Assembly: GCA_030431875.1 (NCBI GenBank)
Contig: JAUIIG010000009.1
Location: 1-64,000 of the forward strand
Direction: 5' to 3'
DNA length: 64,000 bases
Source of the DNA: Alphaproteobacteria bacterium
GTDB taxonomy: Bacteria > Pseudomonadota > Alphaproteobacteria > Sphingomonadales > Sphingomonadaceae
The first letter of the stretch is position 1. Each line of letters starts with the position of its first letter. Of the stretch, positions 1 to 11,872 are shown one piece after another. The notes beneath the pieces were generated by a model. It had not been told where the DNA came from, made no database searches, and saw nothing but the letters and a program-made list of their open reading frames with translations. The translations under genes were made by a program, and so were the position numbers.

Positions 1-942
1 GCAGTCACCAATGGCGCGCACGCCGTCGACAGCGGTGCGGAATTCGTGGTCGACCTCGATCTGGCCGCGCTTGTTCAGCTCCAGCCCGATGTTTTCGAGA
101 CCCAGGCCATCGACATTGGGACGGCGGCCGATGGCCACCAGCACGCAGTCGGCTTCCAGCGTCTCGCTGTCGCCGCCTGCGGCGGGTTCCATGGTCAGCG
201 TGGCCTTCTTGCCCTTGACCGTGCAGCCGGTGACCTTGGTGCCCAGCTTGAATTCGATCCCCTGCTTCTTGAAGATCTTGTTCGATTCCTTGCGCACGTC
301 GTCGTCCATGCCGGGCAGGATCTGGTCGAGGAATTCAACGCAGGTGACCTTGGCACCGAGGCGGCGCCATACCGAGCCAAGTTCCAGCCCGATCACGCCG
401 CCGCCGATGACGACCATGTGCTTGGGCACCTTGGGCAGTTCCAGCGCACCGGTGGAATCGACCACGACGCCCTTGGCATTGTCGACTTCGACACCGGGGA
501 GGGGCGTGACCGAAGAACCGGTGGCGATCACCACTTCCTTGGCGGTCACTTTCTCGCCCGCGACTTCCACGGTGTGCGCGTCGACGAACGTGGCGTGGCC
601 CTTTTTCCAGTCGACCTTGTTCTTCTTGAACAGGAACTCGATGCCCTTGGTCAGGCCGCTGACCGCGTCGATGCGCTGTTCGTGCATCTTCGGCAGGTTG
701 AGTTTCGGCGTCACGTCGATGCCCATCTCGGCCATCGCGCCATTGGCGGCAGCGTCGTAGTATTCGGACGCGTGCAGCATGGCCTTCGACGGGATGCAGC
801 CGACGTTGAGGCAGGTCCCGCCCAGCGTCTCGCGACTTTCGGCGCAAGCCACCTTCAGGCCCAGCTGCGCCGCGCGGATCGCCGCGACATAGCCGCCGGG
901 GCCGGCACCGATGATGAGGACGTCGTAGTCGTATTCAGCCAT
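1..942 (-). CDS. lpdA: Dihydrolipoyl dehydrogenase (E3), truncated by window edge
   Basis: Minus-strand reading from ATG at 942: MAEYDYDVLIIGAGPGGYVAAIRAAQLGLKVAC...GGTCLNVGCIPSKA (FAD-binding and redox-active CxxxxC motifs); adjacent to sucB. Confidence 0.95.
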   Translation of the reverse strand, partial: MAEYDYDVLIIGAGPGGYVAAIRAAQLGLKVACAESRETLGGTCLNVGCIPSKAMLHASEYYDAAANGAMAEMGIDVTPKLNLPKMHEQRIDAVSGLTKGIEFLFKKNKVDWKKGHATFVDAHTVEVAGEKVTAKEVVIATGSSVTPLPGVEVDNAKGVVVDSTGALELPKVPKHMVVIGGGVIGLELGSVWRRLGAKVTCVEFLDQILPGMDDDVRKESNKIFKKQGIEFKLGTKVTGCTVKGKKATLTMEPAAGGDSETLEADCVLVAIGRRPNVDGLGLENIGLELNKRGQIEVDHEFRTAVDGVRAIGDC

Positions 943-952
943 TGGTCTATCC

Positions 953-2161
953 TCAGAGGTCGATCAGCATCCGCATGGGATCTTCGATCGCTTCCTTCAT
1001 GATCTTGAGCGCGGTCACGGCTTCGCGGCCGTCGATGATGCGGTGGTCGTAGCTCAGCGCGAGGTACATCATCGGGCGGATCACCACTTCGCCGTTCAAC
1101 GCCACGGGGCGGTCCTCGATGCGGTGGAGGCCCAGCACGGCGCTCTGCGGCGGGTTGATGATCGGGGTCGACATCAGCGAGCCGAAGACACCGCCATTGG
1201 AAATGGTGAAGGTACCGCCGCTCATGTCTTCCATGGTCAGCGTGCCTTCCTTGGCGCGCTTGCCGTAGTCGGAAATGGCCAGTTCGATCTCGGCGAAGCT
1301 CATCTGGTCGATCGAGCGGACCACGGGAACCACGAGGCCGTTCGGAGCCGAGACGGCCACCGAGAGGTCGACATAGTCGTGGTATACGATCTCGTCGCCG
1401 TCGATGTAGGCGTTGACGGCGGGCACGTCCTTCAGCGCCAGCGCGGCGGCCTTGGCGAAGAACGACATGAAGCCGAGCTTGATGCCGTGCTTCTTGGCGA
1501 ACAGGTCCTTGTAGGCCTCGCGCGCCTCGATCACGGCAGTCATGTCGCAATCGTTGAAGGTGGTGAGCAGGGCGGCATTGTCCTGCGCGCCCTTCAGCCG
1601 CTTGGCGATGGTCTGGCGCATGCGCGTCATCTTGACGCGTTCCTCGCGGCGCTCGCCCTTGGCGGCAGCAGGGGCTGCCGGAGCGGGGGAGGCGGCAGGT
1701 GCAGCTGCGGGAGCCGAATCCTTGGCCTTGGCGGCGGCGAGCACGTCTTCCTTGGTCAGGCGACCGTCCTTGCCGGTGCCCTTGATCGTGGTCGGATCGA
1801 CCCCGTGTTCCAGCACCGCGCGGCGCACGGCGGGTGACATGGTGGTCGCCCCGTCACCGGCAGGAGCAGGCTCGCTCGTGGTTTCGCCGGGCTTGTCAGC
1901 CTTGGGCTTGGCGGCAGGGGTTCCGCCTTCCTCGACCGTTGCGATCACCGCGCCGACTTCGACCGTGGCACCCAGCTCCACCGAGAAGCCGGAAATGATG
2001 CCGGCGACGGGCGAGGGCACTTCCACCGCCACCTTGTCGGTTTCCAGGCTGGCGATCGGCTCGTCAGCAGCGACGGCATCGCCAACCTGCTTCAGCCATT
2101 CGCCGACAGTGGCTTCGGTGACCGATTCACCAAGGACGGGGACTTTGACTTCGACTGCCAT
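953..2161 (-). CDS. sucB: 2-oxoglutarate dehydrogenase E2, dihydrolipoyllysine succinyltransferase
   Basis: Lipoyl domain ([12 protein letters not shown]), E3-binding region, catalytic C-terminus ([14 protein letters not shown]). Confidence 0.97.
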   Translation of the reverse strand: MAVEVKVPVLGESVTEATVGEWLKQVGDAVAADEPIASLETDKVAVEVPSPVAGIISGFSVELGATVEVGAVIATVEEGGTPAAKPKADKPGETTSEPAPAGDGATTMSPAVRRAVLEHGVDPTTIKGTGKDGRLTKEDVLAAAKAKDSAPAAAPAASPAPAAPAAAKGERREERVKMTRMRQTIAKRLKGAQDNAALLTTFNDCDMTAVIEAREAYKDLFAKKHGIKLGFMSFFAKAAALALKDVPAVNAYIDGDEIVYHDYVDLSVAVSAPNGLVVPVVRSIDQMSFAEIELAISDYGKRAKEGTLTMEDMSGGTFTISNGGVFGSLMSTPIINPPQSAVLGLHRIEDRPVALNGEVVIRPMMYLALSYDHRIIDGREAVTALKIMKEAIEDPMRMLIDL

Positions 2162-2173
2162 GGATTTCGTTCC

Positions 2174-5020
2174 TCAGGCTTTGGATTTTGTGCTGCGGGC
2201 AGCCTTGCTGGCTGCCGTCTTGCCGCGGGTGGAGAGGCCCAGGGCCACCGAAACCAGCGCTTCCTGCTGGGCCTGGTGGCGCTTGGCGAAACCGGTGGCG
2301 GTGGAGGCTGCTTCCTCGCGGCCGGCATAGGCGGCGCGCATGCCCTTGTGGCCGGCGGCGGTGAGCGCCTCCTCGATACGGCTTTCGACGAAGAACCAGG
2401 CGCCGTTGTTCTTCGGCTCTTCCTGGCACCAGATCACCTCTTCGAGACCGGTCATGCGCTTCAGGCGCACGGCCAGCGGCTCACCCGGGAAGGGGTAGAG
2501 CTGCTCGATCCGCACGATCGAGACATCGTCGATGCCTTCCTCGTCGCGCTTCTCCATCAGGTCGTAGGCCACCTTGCCGCTGCACAGCACCAGGCGGCGC
2601 ACCTTCTTGTCGGCGATCTCGGTCTTGTCCGAGAGGATGCGCTGGAAGTGATGGTCACCCTGGAAGCGATAGGCATCGCTCTTCGCCGCCGGATGGCGCA
2701 GCAGGCTCTTCGGCGTCATGATGATCAGCGGCTTGCGGAACGGGCGCAGCATCTGGCGGCGAAGCACGTGGAAGTAGTTTGCCGGGCTGGTGATGTTGCA
2801 GACCTGGATATTGTCGTTTGCGCACAGCTGCAGGAAACGTTCGAGGCGGGCGCTGGAGTGTTCCGGACCCTGGCCTTCGTAGCCGTGCGGCAGCAGCAGG
2901 ACGAGGCCGTTGGCGCGCATCCACTTCACTTCGCCGGCGGCGATGAACTGGTCAATCATGATCTGCGCACCGTTGGCGAAGTCACCGAACTGCGCTTCCC
3001 ACAGGACCAGCGTCTTGGGGTCCGCCATGGCGAAACCGTATTCGAAGCCAAGCACGCCGTATTCGCTGAGCGTGGAATCGTAGACCTCGAACTTGCCGTG
3101 CGGCAGCGTGGCGAGGGGGATGTACTTTTCCTCGTCCTCCTGGTCGACCCAGATGGCGTGCCGCTGGCTGAAGGTGCCGCGTCCCGAATCCTGGCCGGAC
3201 AGGCGCACGCCGAAGCCCTCGCTGACGAGGCTGCCGAAAGCGAGCGCCTCCGCCGTGGCCCAGTCGAAGCCCTTGCCGGTAGCGAACATCTCGCGCTTGG
3301 CATCGAGCACGCGGCCCAGCGTCTTGTGGATCTTGTGATCCTCGGGGACGGTTGTCAGCGTACGGCCGAGCGAGTTGAACAGCTTCTCCTCGATCGCCGT
3401 GTGCACATTGCGGCGAGCGGTTTCGGGGTCAGCCGGCTTGTGCAGGCCCGACCAGCGACCGGCGAACCAGTCTGCGTCGTTGGGCTTGTAGCTCTTGCCG
3501 ACCTCGAATTCCTCGTCGAGGTGTTCGATGAACTGCTGGCGCATGTCCGCCGCCGCGCCTGCATCCAGTACGCCTTCATCCTGCAGGCGTTCGGCATAAA
3601 CCTCCGACACGCGCGGATGCTTGCCGATGGCATCGTACATCAGCGGCTGGGTGAACTTGGGCTCGTCGCCCTCGTTGTGGCCGAAGCGGCGATAGCACCA
3701 CATGTCGATCACCACGTCGCGCTTGAACTTCTGGCGGTATTCGACGGCCAGCTTGCAGGCGAAGGTCACGGCTTCGGGATCGTCGCCGTTCACGTGCAGG
3801 ATCGGTGCCTGCACACCCTTGGCCACGTCCGACGGGTAAGGCGACGAACGCGCGAACTTGGGTGAGGTGGTGAAGCCGATCTGGTTGTTGATAACGAAGT
3901 GGATGCAGCCGCCGGTGGAATAGCCGCGCACGCCGGAGAGGCCGAAGCATTCCCACACCACGCCCTGGCCGGCGAAGGCTGCGTCGCCGTGGATCAGCAC
4001 TGGCAGCACCTGCTCGTGTGCGTCAAGGTCGTCGCGGAAGGCCTGCTGCGCGCGGGTCTTGCCCAGCACGACGGGGTTCACCGCTTCGAGGTGGCTGGGG
4101 TTGGGCACCAGGCTCATGTGCACCTTGATACCGTCGAATTCGCGGTCGGTGCTGGTGCCGAGGTGGTACTTCACGTCGCCCGAGCCGCCGACATCGTCGG
4201 GGTTGGCGCTGCCGCCGGAGAATTCGTGGAAGATCACGCGGTAGGGCTTGGCCATCACGTTCGCGAGCACGTTCAGGCGGCCGCGGTGGGCCATGCCGTA
4301 GATGATCTCGCGCACGCCCATGGAGCCGCCGTACTTGATCACCGCTTCGAGAGCGGGGATCATGGCTTCGCCGCCGTCGAGGCCGAAGCGCTTGGTGCCG
4401 ACGTACTTCTTGCCGAGGTACTTCTCGTATTCCTCGCCGCGGATCACCGCCTGCAGGATGGCGCGCTTGCCTTCCGGGGTGAACTGGATGGTGTCTTCGG
4501 GCTTTTCGAACTTGTCCTGCAGGAAACGACGCTCTTCGGTGTCGTTGATGTGCATGTATTCGAGGCCGACCGGGCCGCAATAGGTGCGCCGCAAGAGCGA
4601 ATAGAGCTCACCGACCTTTACCCACTGGAAGCCGAAGGCACCGCCGACGAAGACTTCCTGGTCCTCTCTGCCGTCGAAGCCGTGCCAGGCGAGGCTCAGG
4701 TCTTCGGGCTCCTTGGTATGCGACAGGCCCAGCGGGTCGAGATTGGACGCCAGGTGCCCGCGCACACGGTAGAGCCGGATCAGCAGCATGGCAGCGATGG
4801 AATCACGGCATGAGGCCTCGATCGAGGCGCTGTCGGTGGGCTTGCCCGCCTTGGCGGCAGCCTGCTTCACCGCCGCGATCATGTCCGTCGGATCGAGCGC
4901 CTGCGTCAGGTCGCCCGCGTCGTCCGTCAGCGGCCAGCGCGGGTTGCCCCACGACGGGCCCGCCTGCGGGCCGTCCTGCGACGGCAGCTGGGGGATGAAG
5001 TTGTCCGGCTCTTTACCCAT
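2174..5020 (-). CDS. sucA: 2-oxoglutarate dehydrogenase E1
   Basis: 948 aa; MAHRGRLNVLANVMAKPYRVIFHEFSG, HGDAAFAGQGVV, RRFGHNEGDEPKFTQP motifs. Confidence 0.98.
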   Translation of the reverse strand: MGKEPDNFIPQLPSQDGPQAGPSWGNPRWPLTDDAGDLTQALDPTDMIAAVKQAAAKAGKPTDSASIEASCRDSIAAMLLIRLYRVRGHLASNLDPLGLSHTKEPEDLSLAWHGFDGREDQEVFVGGAFGFQWVKVGELYSLLRRTYCGPVGLEYMHINDTEERRFLQDKFEKPEDTIQFTPEGKRAILQAVIRGEEYEKYLGKKYVGTKRFGLDGGEAMIPALEAVIKYGGSMGVREIIYGMAHRGRLNVLANVMAKPYRVIFHEFSGGSANPDDVGGSGDVKYHLGTSTDREFDGIKVHMSLVPNPSHLEAVNPVVLGKTRAQQAFRDDLDAHEQVLPVLIHGDAAFAGQGVVWECFGLSGVRGYSTGGCIHFVINNQIGFTTSPKFARSSPYPSDVAKGVQAPILHVNGDDPEAVTFACKLAVEYRQKFKRDVVIDMWCYRRFGHNEGDEPKFTQPLMYDAIGKHPRVSEVYAERLQDEGVLDAGAAADMRQQFIEHLDEEFEVGKSYKPNDADWFAGRWSGLHKPADPETARRNVHTAIEEKLFNSLGRTLTTVPEDHKIHKTLGRVLDAKREMFATGKGFDWATAEALAFGSLVSEGFGVRLSGQDSGRGTFSQRHAIWVDQEDEEKYIPLATLPHGKFEVYDSTLSEYGVLGFEYGFAMADPKTLVLWEAQFGDFANGAQIMIDQFIAAGEVKWMRANGLVLLLPHGYEGQGPEHSSARLERFLQLCANDNIQVCNITSPANYFHVLRRQMLRPFRKPLIIMTPKSLLRHPAAKSDAYRFQGDHHFQRILSDKTEIADKKVRRLVLCSGKVAYDLMEKRDEEGIDDVSIVRIEQLYPFPGEPLAVRLKRMTGLEEVIWCQEEPKNNGAWFFVESRIEEALTAAGHKGMRAAYAGREEAASTATGFAKRHQAQQEALVSVALGLSTRGKTAASKAARSTKSKA

Positions 5021-5053
5021 GTCGATTCCTCACAAGAGAGGGACGCGCAGAAG

Positions 5054-5944
5054 CTACGCGAGTTCCTTCAGCAGCGCGTCGAGCGTGGTGCCAAGCTCGC
5101 TGGGCGAGGGCGAAACGCGGATGCCCGCGCTTTCCATCGCCGCGATCTTGTCGTCCGCGCCGCCCTGGCCGCCCGAGACGATGGCGCCCGCGTGGCCCAT
5201 GCGGCGGCCCGGAGGCGCCGTGCGGCCGGCGATGAAGCCGACCATCGGCTTGGACCGGCCCTTGGCCGCTTCTTGCTTGATGAATTCGGCGGCTTCTTCT
5301 TCGGCCGAACCGCCAATCTCGCCGATCATGATGATCGACTTGGTTTCGGGGTCGTCGAGGAACAGGTCGAGCACGTCGATGAAGTTGGTGCCGTTTACGG
5401 GGTCACCGCCGATACCGACAGCTGTGGTCTGGCCCAGGCCGACCGCAGTGGTCTGGTGCACGGCTTCGTAGGTCAGCGTACCCGAACGCGAGACGACGCC
5501 GACGCTGCCCTTCTGGAAGATCTTGCCCGGCATGATGCCGATCTTGCACTCGTCCGGCGTCAGCACGCCGGGGCAGTTCGGGCCGATCAGGCGCGACTTG
5601 GAGCCCTTCAGCGCGGCCTTGGCGCGCACCATGTCCATAACCGGGATGCCTTCGGTGATCGTGATGATCAGCTTGACTTCGGCGGCAATCGCTTCGCAGA
5701 TCGCGTCAGCGGCGAATGGCGGCGGAACGTAGATCACGCTGGCGGTGGCGCCGGTGGCTTCCTTGGCTTCGCGCACAGTGTTGAACTGCGGCAGGCCGAG
5801 GTGCTCGGTGCCGCCCTTACCGGGGGTCACACCCGCAACCATCTTGGTGCCGTAATCGAGCGCCTGCTGGGTGTGGAAGGTGCCGGTGTTACCGGTCATC
5901 CCCTGGGTGATGACCTTGGTATCTTTGTTGATGAGGATGGACAT
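5054..5944 (-). CDS. sucD: Succinate-CoA ligase subunit alpha
   Basis: [67 protein letters not shown]; start taken as ATG at 5944 rather than the longer ORF. Confidence 0.96.
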   Translation of the reverse strand: MSILINKDTKVITQGMTGNTGTFHTQQALDYGTKMVAGVTPGKGGTEHLGLPQFNTVREAKEATGATASVIYVPPPFAADAICEAIAAEVKLIITITEGIPVMDMVRAKAALKGSKSRLIGPNCPGVLTPDECKIGIMPGKIFQKGSVGVVSRSGTLTYEAVHQTTAVGLGQTTAVGIGGDPVNGTNFIDVLDLFLDDPETKSIIMIGEIGGSAEEEAAEFIKQEAAKGRSKPMVGFIAGRTAPPGRRMGHAGAIVSGGQGGADDKIAAMESAGIRVSPSPSELGTTLDALLKELA

Positions 5945-5945
5945 T

Positions 5946-6427
5946 CTATTCGCTCTCCATGCGTGTGCCGACCGCGAGGGTGGCGCTGGGTTCATTGTCG
6001 GTGCCGGTGGCGGAAATCTGCACGGGGCGTTCTTCGGCAAAGAACGTCACCGCACCATCGTTCAGGTTGTCGAGGTCAAGGCCCCAGGCCGAGATCAGCT
6101 GCACGAAGGCTTCCCGATTCTCCAGCCGGGCCACAACGATGCAGGCGCCGTCGCCGCTTTCGGCGCTCAGCATGATCAACGGCGCGCGTTCGGCATGGCC
6201 GTAGATGATCGGCTGGTCACCTGCATTGCCGCCACCTGAAATCGTGGCGCGTTGCCACCCGCTGTCTGCCAGTGCTGCAGGAGTCAGCGATCCGGTGTTG
6301 GTGACAGCAAAGCAGTCGTTGTAGCTCTCGTAGATGTCGGCCAATGGGCCTACGCGCAGCTGCGCGCTTGCCGGGGTGGCGAGCAGCGCCAGCGATGCGG
6401 CACCCAATGCGAAGTTACGCGCCAGCA

Positions 6428-6431
<4 letters not shown>
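5946..6431 (-). CDS. Small secreted hypothetical protein, paralog of the upstream gene
   Basis: Signal peptide [23 protein letters not shown]; overlaps upstream gene stop (GTG/ATG start at 6431/6428), 1 bp from sucD start. Confidence 0.75.
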
Positions 6432-8186
<1,755 letters not shown>

Positions 8187-8336
8187 CTAGGACGGGTATT
8201 ATTGCATTGCAACCTTGAATTATCACAGTTTTTGATATCAGTTCGCAATAGCAATAAAGTGTTGCGGTTTGTGCAATTTTGCCGCCTCCGTCAGACGAAT
8301 GAGGCGCTTTTCCGTTCCCGCTCCGGCGGTTGGATT

Positions 8337-9917
8337 TTAGACGGCTATGCGGGCGCCGTGCTGTTCTTCCTCAGCCAGCAACATGACGGCGAGGTAGTCG
8401 GGGACGGCGCGGCTGAAGTAGTAGCCCTGGCCAAGCGTGCAGCCGGCCTCCTGCGCCTTGTGCACCTGCTCGATGGTTTCCAGCCCTTCGGCGACCACTT
8501 CCATGTTCAGCATGGTTCCCATTTCCGCCACCGCGCGCACGATGGCGTCGCTTTCGCGCCCAATGCGCGGGCCGGAGATGAAGCTGCGGTCCACCTTGAT
8601 CGCGCGGAACGGATAGCGGTGGATGTAGTGCAGCGAGCTGGACCCCGTGCCGAAATCGTCGAGCGAGAAGCCCACGCCTTCGCGCGACAGGTCTGCCATG
8701 AATGTCGCGATGTTAGGATCGTCTTCGGCAAACAGGTTCTCGGTGACTTCCAGCTCGAGCCGGGCCGGGTCCAGCTGCGCATCGCGCAAGGCGTTGAGCA
8801 GGCCCAGGGCGCCGCCGGGCGCGCGGATCTGTACCGGCGACAGGTTGACCGCCAGCAGCACGTCGTCCGGCCAGCTGCCCGCTGCCCGTGCTGCGCGCGC
8901 GGTGATCCAGTTGCCCAGCGTGATGATCAGCCCGCTTTCCTCTGCCACCGGGATGAACTGGTCGGGCACCAGCTCGCCGCGTTCGGGATGGAACCAGCGC
9001 ACCAGTGCCTCGAAGGCGCGAATGCGTCCGGTGGCGAGGTCGATGATCGGCTGAAAGTAGATCGACAGCTCGTCCTTCATGATTGCGGCGCGCAATTCGT
9101 CCTCGATCTCGCGGCGCGTCAATCGCTCGCGGGTCATCGAGCTGTCGTAGGGCAGGGGGCAGCGATGGGCCTCGGCCTGGGCCTGGGCGAGGGCGAGCTC
9201 GGCAGCTTCGAGCAGCTCGTCGGCGCTGGCGGCATGATCCGGCAGCAGGGCCAGGCCCATTGCCGCGCCATCTTCCACCGGCTTGCCGCCGATCCGCAAG
9301 GGGCGGTTGAGCGCGTCATAGGCCTGCTGCGCCAGCGCGCTGGCAGCGCCGGGCGAGCCTGTGGTGGCCGCCATGGCGAATTCGCCGCCTGCAAGCCGCG
9401 CAATGGCGCAGTCCCCGCCCGCAAAGGTGCGGAGCCGCTTGGCCGTTTCGGCAAGCAACCTGTCACAGTTCGTGGGGCCCAGCGCGGACCTGACCGCCCG
9501 GAAGCGCCGCAGGTCCATCCGCAGCAAGACGAGGTGTTCACCCTCGGCAAGGCCATCGACCAAGGCCGCCAGCGCGCCGCGGAAGCCCGCACGGTTGGCG
9601 AGGCCAGTCACCTCGTCGGTCGTGGCGGCGGCTTGCAATGCCTCGGCTTCGCGCAAGCGGGCGTCGGCTAACTGCAGCAGCGCGGTCATGCGGCGATGGA
9701 TGATGAGACCGGCCCCGGCCAGCAGCAGCACCGGGAGCAACAGGACCAGCCAGGGCAGGCCGGTCCAGCCAGCCAGCCTTGCCACGCCGAGGCCGATTGC
9801 CAGACCCGCCGTTGCGCCGATCCATAGCCACGGCTGGGCGGCGAACTCGACATCGCCTCTCGCGATGAAAGGTTCCTGCTGGTGCTTGTCGGGGCTGTCT
9901 TGCGGCATATCGCGCAA
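8337..9917 (-). CDS. Membrane EAL phosphodiesterase with degenerate GGDEF domain
   Basis: EALVRW, LEVTENLF, DDFGTGSSSL, KVDRSFI, EVVAEGLET; GGDEF position reads AGGEF; N-terminal TM segments. Confidence 0.92.
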   Translation of the reverse strand: MRDMPQDSPDKHQQEPFIARGDVEFAAQPWLWIGATAGLAIGLGVARLAGWTGLPWLVLLLPVLLLAGAGLIIHRRMTALLQLADARLREAEALQAAATTDEVTGLANRAGFRGALAALVDGLAEGEHLVLLRMDLRRFRAVRSALGPTNCDRLLAETAKRLRTFAGGDCAIARLAGGEFAMAATTGSPGAASALAQQAYDALNRPLRIGGKPVEDGAAMGLALLPDHAASADELLEAAELALAQAQAEAHRCPLPYDSSMTRERLTRREIEDELRAAIMKDELSIYFQPIIDLATGRIRAFEALVRWFHPERGELVPDQFIPVAEESGLIITLGNWITARAARAAGSWPDDVLLAVNLSPVQIRAPGGALGLLNALRDAQLDPARLELEVTENLFAEDDPNIATFMADLSREGVGFSLDDFGTGSSSLHYIHRYPFRAIKVDRSFISGPRIGRESDAIVRAVAEMGTMLNMEVVAEGLETIEQVHKAQEAGCTLGQGYYFSRAVPDYLAVMLLAEEEQHGARIAV

Positions 9918-9996
9918 GCCTAGGTCGGCGGACTATAGCAATGGTTAAACCTGCCCTTACCGTGGAATGCCCGCCAGGGCGGTAAGGAACTGGTAA

Positions 9997-10305
9997 TCAG
10001 CTGACGACCTTGGCCGAGCCCTCGATGCCGTGGGCCATGCGCCGGTCGAGCGCGCGGCAGATTTCCAGCCACCACTCGAAAGTCTGGCGGTCACCCGCCT
10101 CGGCAGCGGAAATGGCCTGCTGGCGGGCATGGTCAGCCGCGGCGAGGCCGTGCTGGGCGAAATGCCGCAGGGCGGCCTTCAGGTGCGTGTTGTCGACCGC
10201 CTTGCCACGGTTGTCATTGGCCGGGCGGAAATACAGCGATTGCGCCTGCCGACGCGACATGCGGCACGGCATGCGACTGGCGGGGAAGGCAAAGCGAATG
10301 GACAT
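9997..10305 (-). CDS. Hypothetical protein
   Basis: ORF from MSIRFAFPASRMPCRM; composition consistent with coding, no recognised domain. Confidence 0.5.
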   Translation of the reverse strand: MSIRFAFPASRMPCRMSRRQAQSLYFRPANDNRGKAVDNTHLKAALRHFAQHGLAAADHARQQAISAAEAGDRQTFEWWLEICRALDRRMAHGIEGSAKVVS

Positions 10306-10428
10306 TCTTTTTTGTTCCGGGACAACGACCTTGGCCCGCTCTTTAGGCCGCATCCCGCTAAGCAAGCGTTGGAACAGATGGTTTCAGCTTTCTTGACGAT
10401 AGGGCAGGGGAAGCTCCCTTGCGCGACG

Positions 10429-11466
10429 TCAGGGGCGCTCGATCCAGCGTCCGCTGTTGGCATATTCGGGGCGCACGCTGCCCGATGCCGGAAGCTGGTC
10501 ATTCGCCGAGGTTGCGGGTGCGGGGGCCGGGTCGACGGGAAGCGGCGCGGCGGTGGCAACCTGCTCGATCTGTTCCAGCGAGGTGACATGGGCCATGGCC
10601 ACCGGATCGGGCGCGGCTTCCTGCGCATTGTTGCGGCCCGGCGTCGGCTCGCCGCCCGCGTAATGCGTGCCAAAGGCGGCGCTGTCCCCGGCGGCTCCCG
10701 GCAGGCGGTAGAAAATGTGAGCGCCGATCACCGTGGTGCGGCTGAGGCTGGGGGCCCAGTACGGGCTGACCGCCAGCGTATGGTAATGGGTCGACAGGCC
10801 TACCGGTGCATAGACCGATCCCGCCAATGCCTGCCGTGCGATCCGTCCGGCGCGTTCCCACCCGCCGCGCGAGGGGCGGCGCGCCAGCGATCCGTCGCAG
10901 GTGAAGCTGAACTGGCAGCCGGTCGAGCGGCTGGAACCTTGGAACACCACGCCGCAGACGGTGGAAGGCCAGGCGCTGTGGGCCACGCGGTTGAGCACCA
11001 CCTGCGCCACGGCACGCTGGCCGGCATCGCTTTCGCTGGCGGCTTCGTAATAGATCGCCTGCGTCATGCACTGCTGCGCGCGGGCGGTGTCGCGGTCGCT
11101 GCCCATGGCGACCAGTGAGGCAGCAACGGGACCGGTGTCCGGCGTAGCCAGGTCTGCACCCGTGGTCGCCTCGGCAACCGGGTTTGCCATGGCGAACATG
11201 TCCACCGTGGCGGCGCTGTCTTCGAGGTAATAGAAGGCCGAGCCGGGGAAGCTCTCGCCCGGGGTCTCGAAGCCCATGAGCTCGGTCGGCACTTCGGGAG
11301 CCTGTTCGATCTCCGGCCGGAAACCCGTCTCTGCCGCCAGTGCCGGTACGGCGAGCATTGCCAGCACCACGCCCACGCGGCGGACGATCTGCGCCCGGCG
11401 TTCGGCACGCGCACGGCGACGCTCGGCAAGCCGCTGGTGCGGGGTGAGGGCGGGGTTCGAAATCAC
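10429..11466 (-). CDS. SleB/CwlJ-type cell wall hydrolase
   Basis: QAIYYEAASESDAGQRAVAQVVLNRVAHSAWPSTVCGVVFQGS...GCQFSFTCDGS, typical of the hydrolase_2 family. Confidence 0.88.
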   Translation of the reverse strand: MISNPALTPHQRLAERRRARAERRAQIVRRVGVVLAMLAVPALAAETGFRPEIEQAPEVPTELMGFETPGESFPGSAFYYLEDSAATVDMFAMANPVAEATTGADLATPDTGPVAASLVAMGSDRDTARAQQCMTQAIYYEAASESDAGQRAVAQVVLNRVAHSAWPSTVCGVVFQGSSRSTGCQFSFTCDGSLARRPSRGGWERAGRIARQALAGSVYAPVGLSTHYHTLAVSPYWAPSLSRTTVIGAHIFYRLPGAAGDSAAFGTHYAGGEPTPGRNNAQEAAPDPVAMAHVTSLEQIEQVATAAPLPVDPAPAPATSANDQLPASGSVRPEYANSGRWIERP

Positions 11467-11600
11467 GCTGCGCGTGTACCCGCGATTGGTTACCCGATCA
11501 TGCGCGGCGACGCAGGCGTATCACCGCGGGACGCACCTTACCTGACCGTTAAGCATGTGGCGGGATTGCCTCGGCGCTGCGCGAGCCCTAGGGGTAAGGC

Positions 11601-11773
11601 GACGTCACGGGTTGGCCGGGAAATCGGTCCTAAGAGGGAAATGGGTTCAAGACCCATGCTGCCCCCGCAACTGTGACCGGGGAGCGCGCGCTCCTCATGC
11701 CACTGTCCTTCGGGGCGGGAAGGCGGGGCGCGAGGCGGTGATCCGGGAGCCAGGAGACCTGCCGGTGACGGTC
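11601..11773 (+). promoter_or_regulatory. Cobalamin (B12) riboswitch
   Basis: B12-box core GCTGCCCCCGCAACTGTGACCGG, CATGCCACTG, CCGGGAGCCAGGAGACCTGCC; closing stem CGTCAC (11603-11608)/GTGACG (11765-11770); upstream of btuB-like gene. Confidence 0.93.
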
Positions 11774-11811
11774 GTTCGGCTGCGGGCGGGGTGTACCGAT
11801 AGCCAGCGGGA

Positions 11812-11830
11812 GAGCGCCGTCACGGCGCTC
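11812..11830 (+). promoter_or_regulatory. Candidate expression-platform hairpin of the B12 riboswitch
   Basis: Perfect 8-bp stem GAGCGCCG-TCA-CGGCGCTC between riboswitch and btuB RBS (ggagg). Confidence 0.5.
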
Positions 11831-11872
11831 CCTCCGTCTTGAGCGGCGTGTTCGCTTTTGACTGGAGGTTGC

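Noticed and set aside
11644-11660. tRNA T-arm-like sequence gggttcaagaccc
   Set aside because: It is the riboswitch internal stem; no acceptor, D or anticodon arms fit around it, and the B12-box sequence follows immediately.
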